Assembly (NCBI GenBank): GCA_903884185.1
Contig: CAISDV010000163.1
Span: 1-50,447, forward strand
Source of the DNA: an uncultured Chitinophagaceae bacterium
GTDB taxonomy: Bacteria; Bacteroidota; Bacteroidia; Chitinophagales; Chitinophagaceae
Direction: 5' to 3'
Length of the DNA stretch: 50,447 bases
Shown here in pieces: positions 1 to 7,204 of this stretch. Under the pieces are notes generated by a model, which saw nothing but the letters and a program-made list of their open reading frames with translations, searched no databases and was not told the DNA's origin. Numbering within the stretch: the stretch's first letter is position 1; every line of letters starts with the position of its first letter. The translations under genes were made by a program, and so were the position numbers.

Positions 1-150
1 AAATATCTCTCCGTATTTTTCTTTGAGAATATCTTTTAAAGAAATTTCCTTGCCCATCCTGTCGGGGATGCTGAGTAAGCCCGAAGGTTTTTTGATGGCA
101 ATAAACTGGTCGTTTTCAAAGATGATATCAATGCCTTTCATTTGCTGCAT
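1..150 (-). CDS. RluA-family pseudouridine synthase, N-terminal fragment (cut by window edge)
   Basis: The minus strand is open from an ATG at 150 (or a second in-frame ATG at 141) to the window edge. It encodes an N-terminus containing IIFENDQFIAIKKPSGLLS, followed by IPDR. This is the typical opening of RluA/RluD-type 23S rRNA or tRNA uridine isomerases, where a bound or wasteful 'kiss of death' style phrase (VVNKPSG or AIKKPSG) precedes the catalytic domain. Only about 50 residues are visible and the catalytic HRLD motif lies outside the window, so substrate position cannot be assigned. The start overlaps the end of the upstream rluB gene by 14-23 bp, which implies co-transcription of two pseudouridine synthases of different families. 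The family call is fairly secure; the exact paralogue is unknown. Confidence 0.72.
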   Translation of the reverse strand, partial: MQQMKGIDIIFENDQFIAIKKPSGLLSIPDRMGKEISLKDILKEKYGEIF

Positions 151-1216
151 TTTTCTTTTTCACAAAAGACTGGTTCATGAACTTTAATAAACGAACTTCT
201 TTTTCCTGCAGCATACGCCACCTGCCGCGGTCAACATTTTTCTTGGTGAGGTTGGCAAACATCACACGGTCAAGCCCGCGTACATCATATCCCAGCGATT
301 CAAATATGCGCCGCACAATACGGTTGCGCCCGCTGTGTATCTCAATACCAACAATACTTTTGTCTTTGTCATCGGCGTAAGCCAAACTATCTGCCTGCAC
401 AAAACCATCTTCGAGTGTAATACCCGTGAGTATCGCTTCAAAGTCTTTTTTAGCAACTGGCTTGTCGAGCTTTACTTCATACACTTTCTTGATTTCATAA
501 GAAGGGTGAGTAAGTTTCTGCGCCAGTTCGCCATCATTCGTTAATAACAAAACGCCTGTTGTATTTCTGTCGAGCCTGCCCACAGGATACACGCGTTCTT
601 TGGTAGCGCCTTTCACGAGATCCAAAATTGTTTTTCTTCCTTCGGGATCTTTGGCTGTAGTGATATAATCTTTGGGTTTGTTCACCAGTATGTACACAAG
701 ATTTTTTTGTGCAAACAAACGCTTGCCTTTCATCTTCACATCTTCATTTCCATTTACACGAAATGCGGGATCATAAATAATATCTCCATTCACGGTAATA
801 AAACCCTGCTTCACTATCTCCGCTGCTTCCCTGCGGCCGCATATACCTGAATGAGCCACGAATTTATTCAAGGGCATGGGTGTACCGGGGGCGTTGGGTG
901 TTTCGGGATGGGGGATGTGGGATACGGGATTCGGGATTCGGGATGGGGGATTTGAGATACGGGATTTGGGATGTGAGATAGGAGATGCAGTACCCTTGCT
1001 TTTTGGCCTGGAAGCAGCACCTGGCTTTCCCTTATTTACTTCATACTTATTTACATCACTCACTATCCCCTGCTTCTTCTCCCATTTCTGCTGCCTCATG
1101 GCCTCGCCTGCTGCCCTTGCTTCTGCTTTGTACTTGCGTTTTTCCTGGCGAATGGCTTCTTTTTTCTTAGCGCCTTTTGGTTCTTTGTTGATGAACTTTT
1201 CAAATGGTTTACTCAT
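128..1216 (-). CDS. rluB: 23S rRNA pseudouridine synthase, RluB/RsuA family, with long basic N-terminal extension
   Basis: This enzyme isomerises a specific uridine in rRNA to pseudouridine. The 362-aa product has three parts. Residues 1 to about 75 are Lys/Arg/Ala-rich. Residues about 80-107 are a Ser/Pro/Ile heptapeptide repeat. An S4 RNA-binding domain begins near 114 (MPLNKFVAHSGICGRREA) and is followed by the catalytic domain with GRLDRNTTGVLLLTNDG, whose Asp is the nucleophile position. The family usually starts close to the S4 domain, so the first ~110 residues are an extension. The longest open frame would use TTG at 1240; I chose ATG at 1216. A TAGTTTTG box lies about 33 nt upstream. 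The repeat in the extension is an in-frame 7-nt DNA array described separately. Family assignment is strong; RluB rather than RluE/RluF is inferred from the GRLDxxTxG region and S4 architecture. Confidence 0.88.
   Translation of the reverse strand: MSKPFEKFINKEPKGAKKKEAIRQEKRKYKAEARAAGEAMRQQKWEKKQGIVSDVNKYEVNKGKPGAASRPKSKGTASPISHPKSRISNPPSRIPNPVSHIPHPETPNAPGTPMPLNKFVAHSGICGRREAAEIVKQGFITVNGDIIYDPAFRVNGNEDVKMKGKRLFAQKNLVYILVNKPKDYITTAKDPEGRKTILDLVKGATKERVYPVGRLDRNTTGVLLLTNDGELAQKLTHPSYEIKKVYEVKLDKPVAKKDFEAILTGITLEDGFVQADSLAYADDKDKSIVGIEIHSGRNRIVRRIFESLGYDVRGLDRVMFANLTKKNVDRGRWRMLQEKEVRLLKFMNQSFVKKKNAANERH
896..984. repeat. Degenerate 7-nt tandem array (GRGATNN) inside rluB
   Basis: On the plus strand about twelve consecutive 7-nt units carry an invariant GAT. 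Most have the form GGGATNN or GAGATNN, for example gggatac, gggattc, gggattc, gggatgg, gagatac, gggatgt, gagatag. The array lies wholly inside the rluB reading frame. Because 21 nt equals three units and seven codons, the encoded peptide is a heptad repeat of the pattern I-(S/P)-x-P-x-S-(R/H). A related short tract sits just after mnmE at 35442-35477. Confidence 0.85.
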
Positions 1217-1248
1217 ATTTTCTGATTTGCTGTTTTCCAACAGGTGAG

Positions 1249-1256
1249 CAAAACTA
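1249..1256 (-). promoter_or_regulatory. Candidate -7 box (TAGTTTTG) for rluB
   Basis: The minus strand reads TAGTTTTG, an exact match to the Bacteroidota -7 consensus TAnnTTTG, 32 nt before the chosen ATG. No convincing -33 TTTG was found at 19-21 nt spacing. It lies directly after the terminator hairpin of the preceding gene, which is a sensible place for a new promoter. Confidence 0.4.
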
Positions 1257-1261
1257 ATCTA

Positions 1262-1294
1262 TAAAAAATAAACCCCTTCCCGTGAGGGAAAGGG
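1262..1294 (-). terminator. Intrinsic terminator of the Spy-like gene
   Basis: The minus strand carries CCCTTTCCC-TCAC-GGGAAGGGG followed by TTTATTTTTTA. This is a 9-bp stem with a 4-nt loop and a U-rich tail, placed about 20 nt after the stop of the gene ending at 1316. Confidence 0.75.
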
Positions 1295-1315
1295 CTATTA
1301 TTTAAGTGGAATAAA

Positions 1316-2143
1316 TTAAGCTGTTTTTGGAACCTGCCCACCCTGCGGGCGCATACCACGGAAACTCGGGAAACCACCTCGTCCGCCACCGCCTCTTTGC
1401 ATATTGTTCTTCATTTTGGCTTTCTGATCATCTGTAAGTACAGAACCAATAACATTTTTTTGCTTTCCTGCAAGTTCTTTTAGCTGTTCTGCTTTTTGCT
1501 GCGGTAATAAAGCATCATTCTCGCGTATGGCTTTCATCTTATCACGAAAATCTTTTTCATTTGCTTTGATCTTCGATACCTGGTCATCGCTCAAACCCAG
1601 TGTCAGCTTCATTCTTTCCAATCTTGCCACACTGTTTACCCGGGCATTTATTTCAGCTCTCTTTTTCTGGTCTTCCATTTGTTTCTTCTGCTCAGGAGTA
1701 TAAATAGCTTCCATTTTTGTTTTGCGTTCTTTTTGAAATGCGGCCATTTGTGATTTATATGCACCCATGGTAAGGGCATCATTTTTTTGGAGCGTTTGTA
1801 ATTGCTTGCGGTAATTTTCGTTGATCGTTTTCGCCTGCTCCTGTTGTGCCTGGCTGAGTCTGGGCCTCTGCATCATTCCGCGTACCATATCCCTGCCTTG
1901 CATCATTCTGCCACCTCTTTGTTGATTCATCCTGCCACCACGTTGCCCATTTCCAGCAAATGGTTGAAATCCTCTTTGCCCACCGGGACGCTGTGGCATA
2001 AATTTATGAAACGCAGTATCCTTTCCCTGTGGGCGCTGCGGCTGAAATCGCTTCATAGCTGCAGTATCCCTGCGTATCGTTTGGGCATTTACAAAACATG
2101 TCCATAAAAGGACAGTCGTTGCTAATAACAGTATCTTTTTCAT
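1316..2143 (-). CDS. Exported Spy/CpxP-like protein rich in Gln, Lys and Arg-Gly
   Basis: This is a 275-aa protein with a clear signal peptide (MKKILLLATTVLLWTCFVNAQ). The mature N-terminus (about 25-95) is Arg/Gly/Pro-rich with RGGRMNQQRGGRMMQGRD. A helical, highly charged region (about 100-250) follows, in which segments such as LSQAQQEQAKTINENYRKQL and LTLGLSDDQVSKIKANEKDF resemble the LTxxQ repeats of Spy/CpxP periplasmic chaperones. The C-terminus is RGGGGRGGFPSFRGMRPQGG. The likely location is the periplasm. Spy-like proteins bind unfolded or metal-stressed envelope proteins; that role is inferred from weak motif similarity. The open frame extends to 2176, but the ATG at 2143 sits directly before the signal peptide. 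The gene is monocistronic, with its own terminator. Its C-terminal FRGMRP motif is also found in the receptor ending at 49068. Confidence 0.65.
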   Translation of the reverse strand: MKKILLLATTVLLWTCFVNAQTIRRDTAAMKRFQPQRPQGKDTAFHKFMPQRPGGQRGFQPFAGNGQRGGRMNQQRGGRMMQGRDMVRGMMQRPRLSQAQQEQAKTINENYRKQLQTLQKNDALTMGAYKSQMAAFQKERKTKMEAIYTPEQKKQMEDQKKRAEINARVNSVARLERMKLTLGLSDDQVSKIKANEKDFRDKMKAIRENDALLPQQKAEQLKELAGKQKNVIGSVLTDDQKAKMKNNMQRGGGGRGGFPSFRGMRPQGGQVPKTA

Positions 2144-2267
2144 TTTCAATTGAGTTGATTCGGGTGTCTGACTCACGAAGACCTTCGGAGTTTAAAAGGC
2201 ATTAGATTTTGATTAAAAAATCTGGCTTTTTTAGGTAAAACGAAAGATATGTCGGTGAGCGCAGCCG

Positions 2268-3314
2268 TTAATGGCCCTTCTTATTAGCCAGTTGCCCGCA
2301 GGCTGCATCAATATCCTTTCCACGGCTCCGGCGCAGCCTTGCATTTACCCTGTTCTTTTCAAGAAAGCTCATGAAGTTCTGGGTATCTTCTTCATCAGGT
2401 TTCGTGAATCTAAATTCTTCAATTGGATTGTATTCAATGATGTTCACCAGGTCAGCAGGAACCTGCCGGTAGATCTTCACCAGTTCTTCTGCATCTTTTT
2501 GCGAGTCGTTGAAATTTTTAAAGAGAATATATTCAAACGTGATCTCGTTGCCCGTTTGTTTATAGAAATGATTCAGTGCTTCTATCAGCGCTTTAATATT
2601 ATTGCTTTCATTGATGGGCATGATCTCATTTCGTTTCTGATCATTCGCAGCATGAAGAGAAAGCGCCAGTTTAAATTTCACCTGGTCATCTCCCAACTGC
2701 CTGATCTGCTTTGCCACACCTGCCGTAGAAACCGTGATACGCCTGGCGCTCATGAATAAACCATCTACCGCTGTGATCCGCTCAATAGCCTTCATCACAT
2801 TACTGTAATTAAGTAATGGTTCACCCATTCCCATAAAAACAATATTGCTCAGTTTCTTCTCGTATTTTTTTTCTGACTCCTGGTTGATCATCGCCACCTG
2901 GTCGTAGATTTCATCGTAGGTCAAATTTCTTTTCCTGTCCATATAACCCGTTGCACAGAATTTGCAACTCAAACTGCAACCGATCTGCGAACTAACACAA
3001 GCCGTTTTTCTTTCTTCTGTGGGAATAAGAACGCCTTCTATAAAATGCCCGTCAAATGTTTTGAAACGCGTCTTCATAGTACCATCTTCACTGGTCTGCA
3101 CTTCATTAATGGTCAATGCAGGTAAAGAAAATTCACCCGCCAGTTTATTACGCAGGTCTTTGCTCAGGTTGGTCATATCATCAAAACTCCCTGCATGTTT
3201 TTGCCAAAGCCATTCATGCACCTGTTTTACACGGAACTTTTTTTCATTGATTCGTTCAAAATAATCTTCTAACTGTTCAAGAGAGAGATGACGGATATTC
3301 GGTAACGTCGACAT
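2268..3314 (-). CDS. rlmN: Dual-specificity 23S rRNA A2503 / tRNA A37 C2-methyltransferase RlmN
   Basis: RlmN is a radical-SAM enzyme that methylates C2 of A2503 in 23S rRNA and of A37 in some tRNAs. The 348-aa protein has the normal family length. The [4Fe-4S] binding motif CSLSCKFC gives Cys113, Cys117 and Cys120. The conserved methyl-carrying/resolving cysteine is in DIDAACGQL (Cys339), equivalent to Cys355 of the E. coli enzyme. The phrases MGMGEPLLNY and ALSLHA are also family signatures. The start at 3314 is supported by an exact TATCTTTG box only 4 nt upstream, which suggests a leaderless or nearly leaderless mRNA. The gene faces away from the thiolase across a repeat-filled 260-bp spacer. 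Confidence 0.95.
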   Translation of the reverse strand: MSTLPNIRHLSLEQLEDYFERINEKKFRVKQVHEWLWQKHAGSFDDMTNLSKDLRNKLAGEFSLPALTINEVQTSEDGTMKTRFKTFDGHFIEGVLIPTEERKTACVSSQIGCSLSCKFCATGYMDRKRNLTYDEIYDQVAMINQESEKKYEKKLSNIVFMGMGEPLLNYSNVMKAIERITAVDGLFMSARRITVSTAGVAKQIRQLGDDQVKFKLALSLHAANDQKRNEIMPINESNNIKALIEALNHFYKQTGNEITFEYILFKNFNDSQKDAEELVKIYRQVPADLVNIIEYNPIEEFRFTKPDEEDTQNFMSFLEKNRVNARLRRSRGKDIDAACGQLANKKGH

Positions 3315-3318
3315 CCTG

Positions 3319-3326
3319 CAAAGATA
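3319..3326 (-). promoter_or_regulatory. Candidate -7 box (TATCTTTG) abutting the rlmN start
   Basis: TATCTTTG on the minus strand matches TAnnTTTG exactly and is separated from the rlmN ATG by only CAGG. Transcription would begin at or a few nt before the ATG. A TTTG lies 14 nt upstream, shorter than the usual 19-21 nt spacing. Confidence 0.4.
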
Positions 3327-3330
3327 ACCA

Positions 3331-3530
3331 TTGTTTCACGCAAAGACGCAAAGGAGCAATCCCGATGCATCGGGAGCCAAGGTATCCTAAGATTTTTTCT
3401 GTGTTTCTGCGGCTACTAATAACAACAATTTGAACAGTCCTACTATTTCTTAAAATTTCTTTGCGTCTTTGCTCCTTTGTCCGCTAATCGGCGGATGAAA
3501 CACTTGCTCCCGAAACTTCGGGATTTGCGT
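3331..3530. repeat. Composite intergenic repeat: inverted period-8 arrays plus CCCG palindromes
   Basis: This is the space between rlmN and the thiolase. The left part reads cacgcaaagacgcaaagg, which is 8-nt units of type GCAAAGNN. The right part (about 3462-3482) carries the complementary units ctttgcgt, ctttgctc and ctttgtcc. Between and beside them are three small palindromes: CCCGATGCATCGGG (3361-3374), CCGCTAATCGGCGG (3481-3494) and CCCGAAACTTCGGG (3509-3522). A further copy of the motif gcgtgaaac ends the region. Nothing in it looks coding. Confidence 0.75.
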
Positions 3531-3571
3531 GAAACTTGCGTTCTTTGCAATCGAATTGTAAAACACAGATC

Positions 3572-4765
3572 ATGAAAACCTGTTATATCATTGATGCAGT
3601 GCGCACACCCATTGGGCGGTATGGCGGAAAGCTGAGTACACTGCGGCCTGATGACCTGCTGGCATCGATGATCTCATCACTCATAAAAAGAAATCCATCT
3701 GTTGATGTGAATATGATCGAAGATGTGATTGCAGGCGCTGCCAACCAGGCGGGAGAAGATAATCGTAATGTGGCACGGATGGCGGCGTTGCTCGCGGGAT
3801 TGCCGGTAAGCGTAGGAGGTAATACTGTGAACAGGCTTTGTGCCAGTAGTTTGCAGGCGGTGATGGATGCGTCGAGGGCAATTGCCTGCGGCGATGGGAT
3901 GCTCTACATTGCAGGTGGCGTAGAAAGTATGACAAGAGCCCCTTTTGTTATTGCAAAGAGTGATGGAGCCTGGAGCAGGAAAACAGAAACATTCGATACA
4001 ACCATCGGCTGGCGGTTCACCAATAAAAAATTGTCAGAAATGTATCATCCTTTTTCCATGGGTGAAACAGCAGAGAACGTAGCAAAGCAATGGAATGTGT
4101 CGAGAGAAGAGCAAGACAGGTTCGCAGTATCATCACAGGAAAAATATTTTGCAGCGCTTGCTGCAGGAAAATGGAAGGACGAGATCATCCCTGTTGATAT
4201 AACAGAAAATAAAGAAGCAACTATTTTTTCCCAGGACGAACATCCACGCGAAACATCATTCGAAAAATTATCCGGATTAAAACCGGCATTCACAAAAGAT
4301 GGAACTGTTACTGCAGGAAATTCATCAGGCATTAATGACGGTTCTTCTGCATTATTACTTGCCAGTGAGGAAGCGGTAAAATTATTTGGATTGAAACCTT
4401 TGGCAAGAGTGGTAAGTATGGGTATAGCAGGAGTGGACCCTTCCATCATGGGTATTGGCCCCGTACCCGCCTCAACAAAAACATTGCAGCGCGCAGGATT
4501 AAAAACAAATGATATTGGTTTGGTTGAATTGAATGAAGCATTCGCCTCGCAAAGTATTGCCTGCATCCGCGATCTGCAATTAGATATTTCAAAAGTGAAT
4601 GTAAATGGAGGAGCTATTGCTATCGGTCATCCACTCGGTTGTAGCGGTGCAAGAATATCCACTACATTATTGCACGAGATGAAAAGGCAAAAAATAAAAT
4701 ATGGATTGGCGACGATGTGCGTTGGTGTTGGACAAGGCGCCGCAATGATCTATGAAGGGTTGTAG
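3572..4765 (+). CDS. Acetyl-CoA acyltransferase (thiolase), 3-oxoadipyl-CoA thiolase-like
   Basis: Thiolases cleave 3-oxoacyl-CoA with CoA to give acetyl- or succinyl-CoA plus a shortened acyl-CoA, or run in reverse. The 397-aa product has all three catalytic residues: acylated Cys90 in NRLCASS, His353 in GHPLGCSG and Cys383 in MCVGVGQGA. The phrase GAANQAGEDNRNVARMA is typical of the PcaF/PaaJ branch (3-oxoadipyl-CoA thiolase). No other beta-ketoadipate or phenylacetate genes are present here, so the substrate is left open. I chose ATG at 3572, directly before the conserved CYIIDAVRTPIG; the open frame could begin at 3536 with a non-conserved extension. The gene stands alone on the plus strand and converges on the lipoprotein at 4769 with a 3-bp gap. 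Confidence 0.88.
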   Translation: MKTCYIIDAVRTPIGRYGGKLSTLRPDDLLASMISSLIKRNPSVDVNMIEDVIAGAANQAGEDNRNVARMAALLAGLPVSVGGNTVNRLCASSLQAVMDASRAIACGDGMLYIAGGVESMTRAPFVIAKSDGAWSRKTETFDTTIGWRFTNKKLSEMYHPFSMGETAENVAKQWNVSREEQDRFAVSSQEKYFAALAAGKWKDEIIPVDITENKEATIFSQDEHPRETSFEKLSGLKPAFTKDGTVTAGNSSGINDGSSALLLASEEAVKLFGLKPLARVVSMGIAGVDPSIMGIGPVPASTKTLQRAGLKTNDIGLVELNEAFASQSIACIRDLQLDISKVNVNGGAIAIGHPLGCSGARISTTLLHEMKRQKIKYGLATMCVGVGQGAAMIYEGL

Positions 4766-4768
4766 AAT

Positions 4769-5167
4769 TTATTTATAATACGTCTCATCCAAATAAAATA
4801 ATCCATCCCCTTTTTTCCAGTACCAGAATTTTCCTTTGTACACACAATATTCTCCCTTGAGGCTTTTGGTGGCCAATTTTTCAGGCACATACAATATGCG
4901 CGGTGGCAACATTTTATAACGGTTCACCAGGTTTGCTTTTTCAAGAGGTGTAAATGTTCTTGCGAGACCGGCATAACTCACTTGTATAGGTAAATTTTCT
5001 TTGGGAGTGATCACGCGGCCCAATCCATCAATCACGATCATTGGGTTATCAGCGCTTACTGTATTAGATTCTGGGCTTTTTTTAAAGGAAGAACTTGGGT
5101 GCGATTTTTTACTGCAAGCCGCCAGTATGAATACCGCTATGGCAAAGAGTAGTAGCCTGAATTTCAT
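4769..5167 (-). CDS. Small predicted lipoprotein of unknown function
   Basis: This is a 132-aa protein with a type II signal peptide ending in a lipobox (FILAACSKK), so it should be lipid-anchored in the envelope. After a Ser/Lys-rich linker comes a compact region with MIVIDGLGRVITPKENLP and, near the end, YCVYKGKFWYWKKGDGLFYL, rich in Tyr and Trp. I do not recognise a named family. GTG at 5182 is an alternative start, but ATG at 5167 gives the cleaner signal peptide. It lies 43 bp downstream of hisS on the same strand and may be a read-through partner, without obvious functional link. Confidence 0.7.
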   Translation of the reverse strand: MKFRLLLFAIAVFILAACSKKSHPSSSFKKSPESNTVSADNPMIVIDGLGRVITPKENLPIQVSYAGLARTFTPLEKANLVNRYKMLPPRILYVPEKLATKSLKGEYCVYKGKFWYWKKGDGLFYLDETYYK

Positions 5168-5210
5168 ATGCACTTTTAGCACTAATATCGAATACTATGC
5201 CAAAAAAGGG

Positions 5211-6572
5211 CTATGAAGTAAAGTGAAGATCGATCAATGCTTTTTGTGTGTGGGATGATTGTTCATTTTTTGACAGGTTCTTTACCAGGCAATTGCCTTC
5301 TTCCAATTCTTTGCTGCCAATGATTACTGCAAATGCAATATTTTTCTTCTCCGCATATTTGAATTGCTTATCAAACTTTGCCTGCTCATGATATATTTCG
5401 CAACGCACACCTTTCTGCCTCAGTTGCTGCATCAAACCAAAAGCAACTCTGCTCTCTGCTTCGCCTAAATTAAAAAACAACACTTGCGCTCCTTTCTGAA
5501 CATCAGTTGGAAACAGTTTTAATTCTTCCATCACATCATATATCCTGTCAACCCCAAATGAAATACCCACACCCGGAATATTCGGAACATCAAAAGTTCC
5601 TGTGAGATCATCATAACGCCCGCCGCCGCCAATGCTGCCCATTTGTACATTCTTTGCTTTTACTTCAAAGATGGCGCCGGTATAATAATTAAGCCCTCTT
5701 GCTAATGTGAAATCAATTGAAAGTTTTGGATGGAAACTGAGAATGTATTCCAATTCTTCAATTCCCTTTTTTGCAATTTCATTATTAGCGGTCAAAGATT
5801 TTATTTGTGCCAGTTTATTTTCATTCGTTCCGTTGATACTCAAATATTTTTCGATCAGTCCAACCTGCGATTCATTCAATCCTCTTTGTGCCAGTTCTTC
5901 TTTTACTTTTTCCAACCCAATCTTGTCCAGCTTGTCAATTGCAACTGTGATATCTGTCAATTGTTTTTCAGAATTCGAACCAACTAACTCAGCCAATGCC
6001 GCTAATAATTTCCTGCTATTGATCTTTATTTCTACTTCAATTCCCAATTGTTCAAAAACAGAAGCATAAATATTGGCGAGCTCCACTTCATTCAATAAAG
6101 AATAACTTCCTACCACATCTGCATCACATTGATAGAATTCACGGTAGCGCCCACGCTGAGGCCTGTCTGCCCGCCACACCGGTTGTATTTGATAACGCTT
6201 AAAAGGCATCGACAACCTGCCATGATTCATAGCCACATATCTCGCAAAAGGAATAGTGAGGTCATAACGCAGGGCACGTTCTGTAATGCCTTTTGTATTT
6301 TTCCCTTCCAATACTTTTTCAAAATCTTCTTTTGCCTGTTGCTGTTTGGCTGGATTATCGAGGCCGTTATTTAAAATTTTAAAAATGAGTTTATCACCTT
6401 CATCGCCATACTTGCCCATTAAAGTGTCCAGGTTCTCCATGGCAGGTGTTTCCAAAGGTTCAAAGCCATACAATTCAAATACATTTTTAATGGTATTGAA
6501 TATATGGCCGCGCTTGCGGACAATATCCGGATCAAAATCCCTGGTGCCTTGCGGCAATGATGGTTTAGCCAT
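5211..6572 (-). CDS. hisS: Histidyl-tRNA synthetase
   Basis: HisRS charges tRNA-His with histidine in the cytoplasm. The 453-aa protein carries class II motifs: motif 2 within RGRYREFYQCDAD (about residue 140), the histidine-specific signatures ARGLNYYTGAIFEV (about 290) and GSIGGGGRYDDLTG, and motif 3 GISFGVDRIYDVM. A C-terminal anticodon-binding domain follows, with VLFFNLGEAESRVAFGLMQQ. The N-terminus LPQGTRDFDP is the usual start, supporting ATG at 6572. The start overlaps the stop of the tyrosine phosphatase by 8 bp, so the two are probably one transcript from the promoter near 7040. Confidence 0.96.
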   Translation of the reverse strand: MAKPSLPQGTRDFDPDIVRKRGHIFNTIKNVFELYGFEPLETPAMENLDTLMGKYGDEGDKLIFKILNNGLDNPAKQQQAKEDFEKVLEGKNTKGITERALRYDLTIPFARYVAMNHGRLSMPFKRYQIQPVWRADRPQRGRYREFYQCDADVVGSYSLLNEVELANIYASVFEQLGIEVEIKINSRKLLAALAELVGSNSEKQLTDITVAIDKLDKIGLEKVKEELAQRGLNESQVGLIEKYLSINGTNENKLAQIKSLTANNEIAKKGIEELEYILSFHPKLSIDFTLARGLNYYTGAIFEVKAKNVQMGSIGGGGRYDDLTGTFDVPNIPGVGISFGVDRIYDVMEELKLFPTDVQKGAQVLFFNLGEAESRVAFGLMQQLRQKGVRCEIYHEQAKFDKQFKYAEKKNIAFAVIIGSKELEEGNCLVKNLSKNEQSSHTQKALIDLHFTS

Positions 6573-7032
6573 GTTGGGTTGAATATTTTTTTATGACCGC
6601 TGCACAAACTTTATCCAGCATATCAAATACAAGGTGAAAATCTTTTTCAGTCCCATACCACGGATCGGGTACATTCATGTTTTGCCCTGGGTATTGTTCA
6701 TTCATGAGCAGCGCCGTTTTTTTCTCATCCCAAAGTTTCCCGCTTATTCTTTTCACTTCATTATAATTATCCGAATCCATCACATAGATCTTGTCGAACC
6801 GCAGCATATCCTCAGCCAGGAACTGCCTGCACTTTTGCAAAGAGATATCAATGCCATTCAGTTTTGCCACTTTCTGCGATGAATGATGTGGTGCTTCTCC
6901 AGTATGATAATTACCTGTGCCCGCACTGTCAACTTTCCAATCCAGCCCTGCTCCTTTCACTTTCTGTTGTAAAATACCCTCTGCCAAAGGGCTCCGGCAA
7001 ATATTGCCCAGGCAGACCATTAGGATGTTCAT
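6565..7032 (-). CDS. Low-molecular-weight protein tyrosine phosphatase
   Basis: The 155-aa protein has the complete LMW-PTP active site. The P-loop CLGNICRS (CX5R: nucleophile Cys7, Arg13) is at the extreme N-terminus, and the general-acid motif DPWY (Asp123) is in its usual C-terminal place. It hydrolyses phosphotyrosine, or acts on arginine phosphate in some bacteria; the substrate here is unknown. The frame is open upstream to 7119, but that stretch is a translated 7-nt repeat array. Homologues start at the hydrophobic strand before the P-loop, so ATG at 7032 is preferred. A TATCTTTG box lies 5 nt before this ATG. It overlaps hisS and diverges from the TonB gene at 7205. Confidence 0.93.
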   Translation of the reverse strand: MNILMVCLGNICRSPLAEGILQQKVKGAGLDWKVDSAGTGNYHTGEAPHHSSQKVAKLNGIDISLQKCRQFLAEDMLRFDKIYVMDSDNYNEVKRISGKLWDEKKTALLMNEQYPGQNMNVPDPWYGTEKDFHLVFDMLDKVCAAVIKKYSTQHG

Positions 7033-7037
7033 TATGT

Positions 7038-7045
7038 CAAAGATA
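7038..7045 (-). promoter_or_regulatory. Candidate -7 box (TATCTTTG) abutting the phosphatase start
   Basis: TATCTTTG on the minus strand is followed by 5 nt (acata) and the phosphatase ATG. This is the same box and nearly the same spacing as at rlmN. The inverted heptamer array starts directly upstream, where a -33 element would be expected. Confidence 0.4.
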
Positions 7046-7128
7046 AGATGTATGTACGATGTTAGATGTGGGATGTTAGATGTGATGGGACACATCGTAC
7101 ACCGTACATCTAACATCAAACATTATGG
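7046..7128. repeat. Inverted degenerate heptamer array (NNGATGT / ACATCNN), divergent spacer
   Basis: The left half has units aagatgt, acgatgt, tagatgt, gggatgt, tagatgt on the plus strand. After a short centre, the right half carries complementary units (acacatcgt, gtacatcta, acatcaa, acatt). The arms share blocks such as gatgttagatgt and gtacgatgt in inverted order and can fold as an imperfect hairpin. The element lies between the divergent phosphatase and TonB genes. Confidence 0.82.
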
Positions 7129-7204
7129 AAATTATCCAACCCCGCATCTCATTAATGAACAGACCTGTTCTTTGACTTCATTCATCACAACCAAAACATT
7201 TTGT

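Noticed and set aside
876-1247. 123-aa plus-strand frame opposite rluB
   Set aside because: It is an antisense reading of the rluB repeat and coding region; its Gly/Ile/Asp repeat only mirrors the heptamer array.
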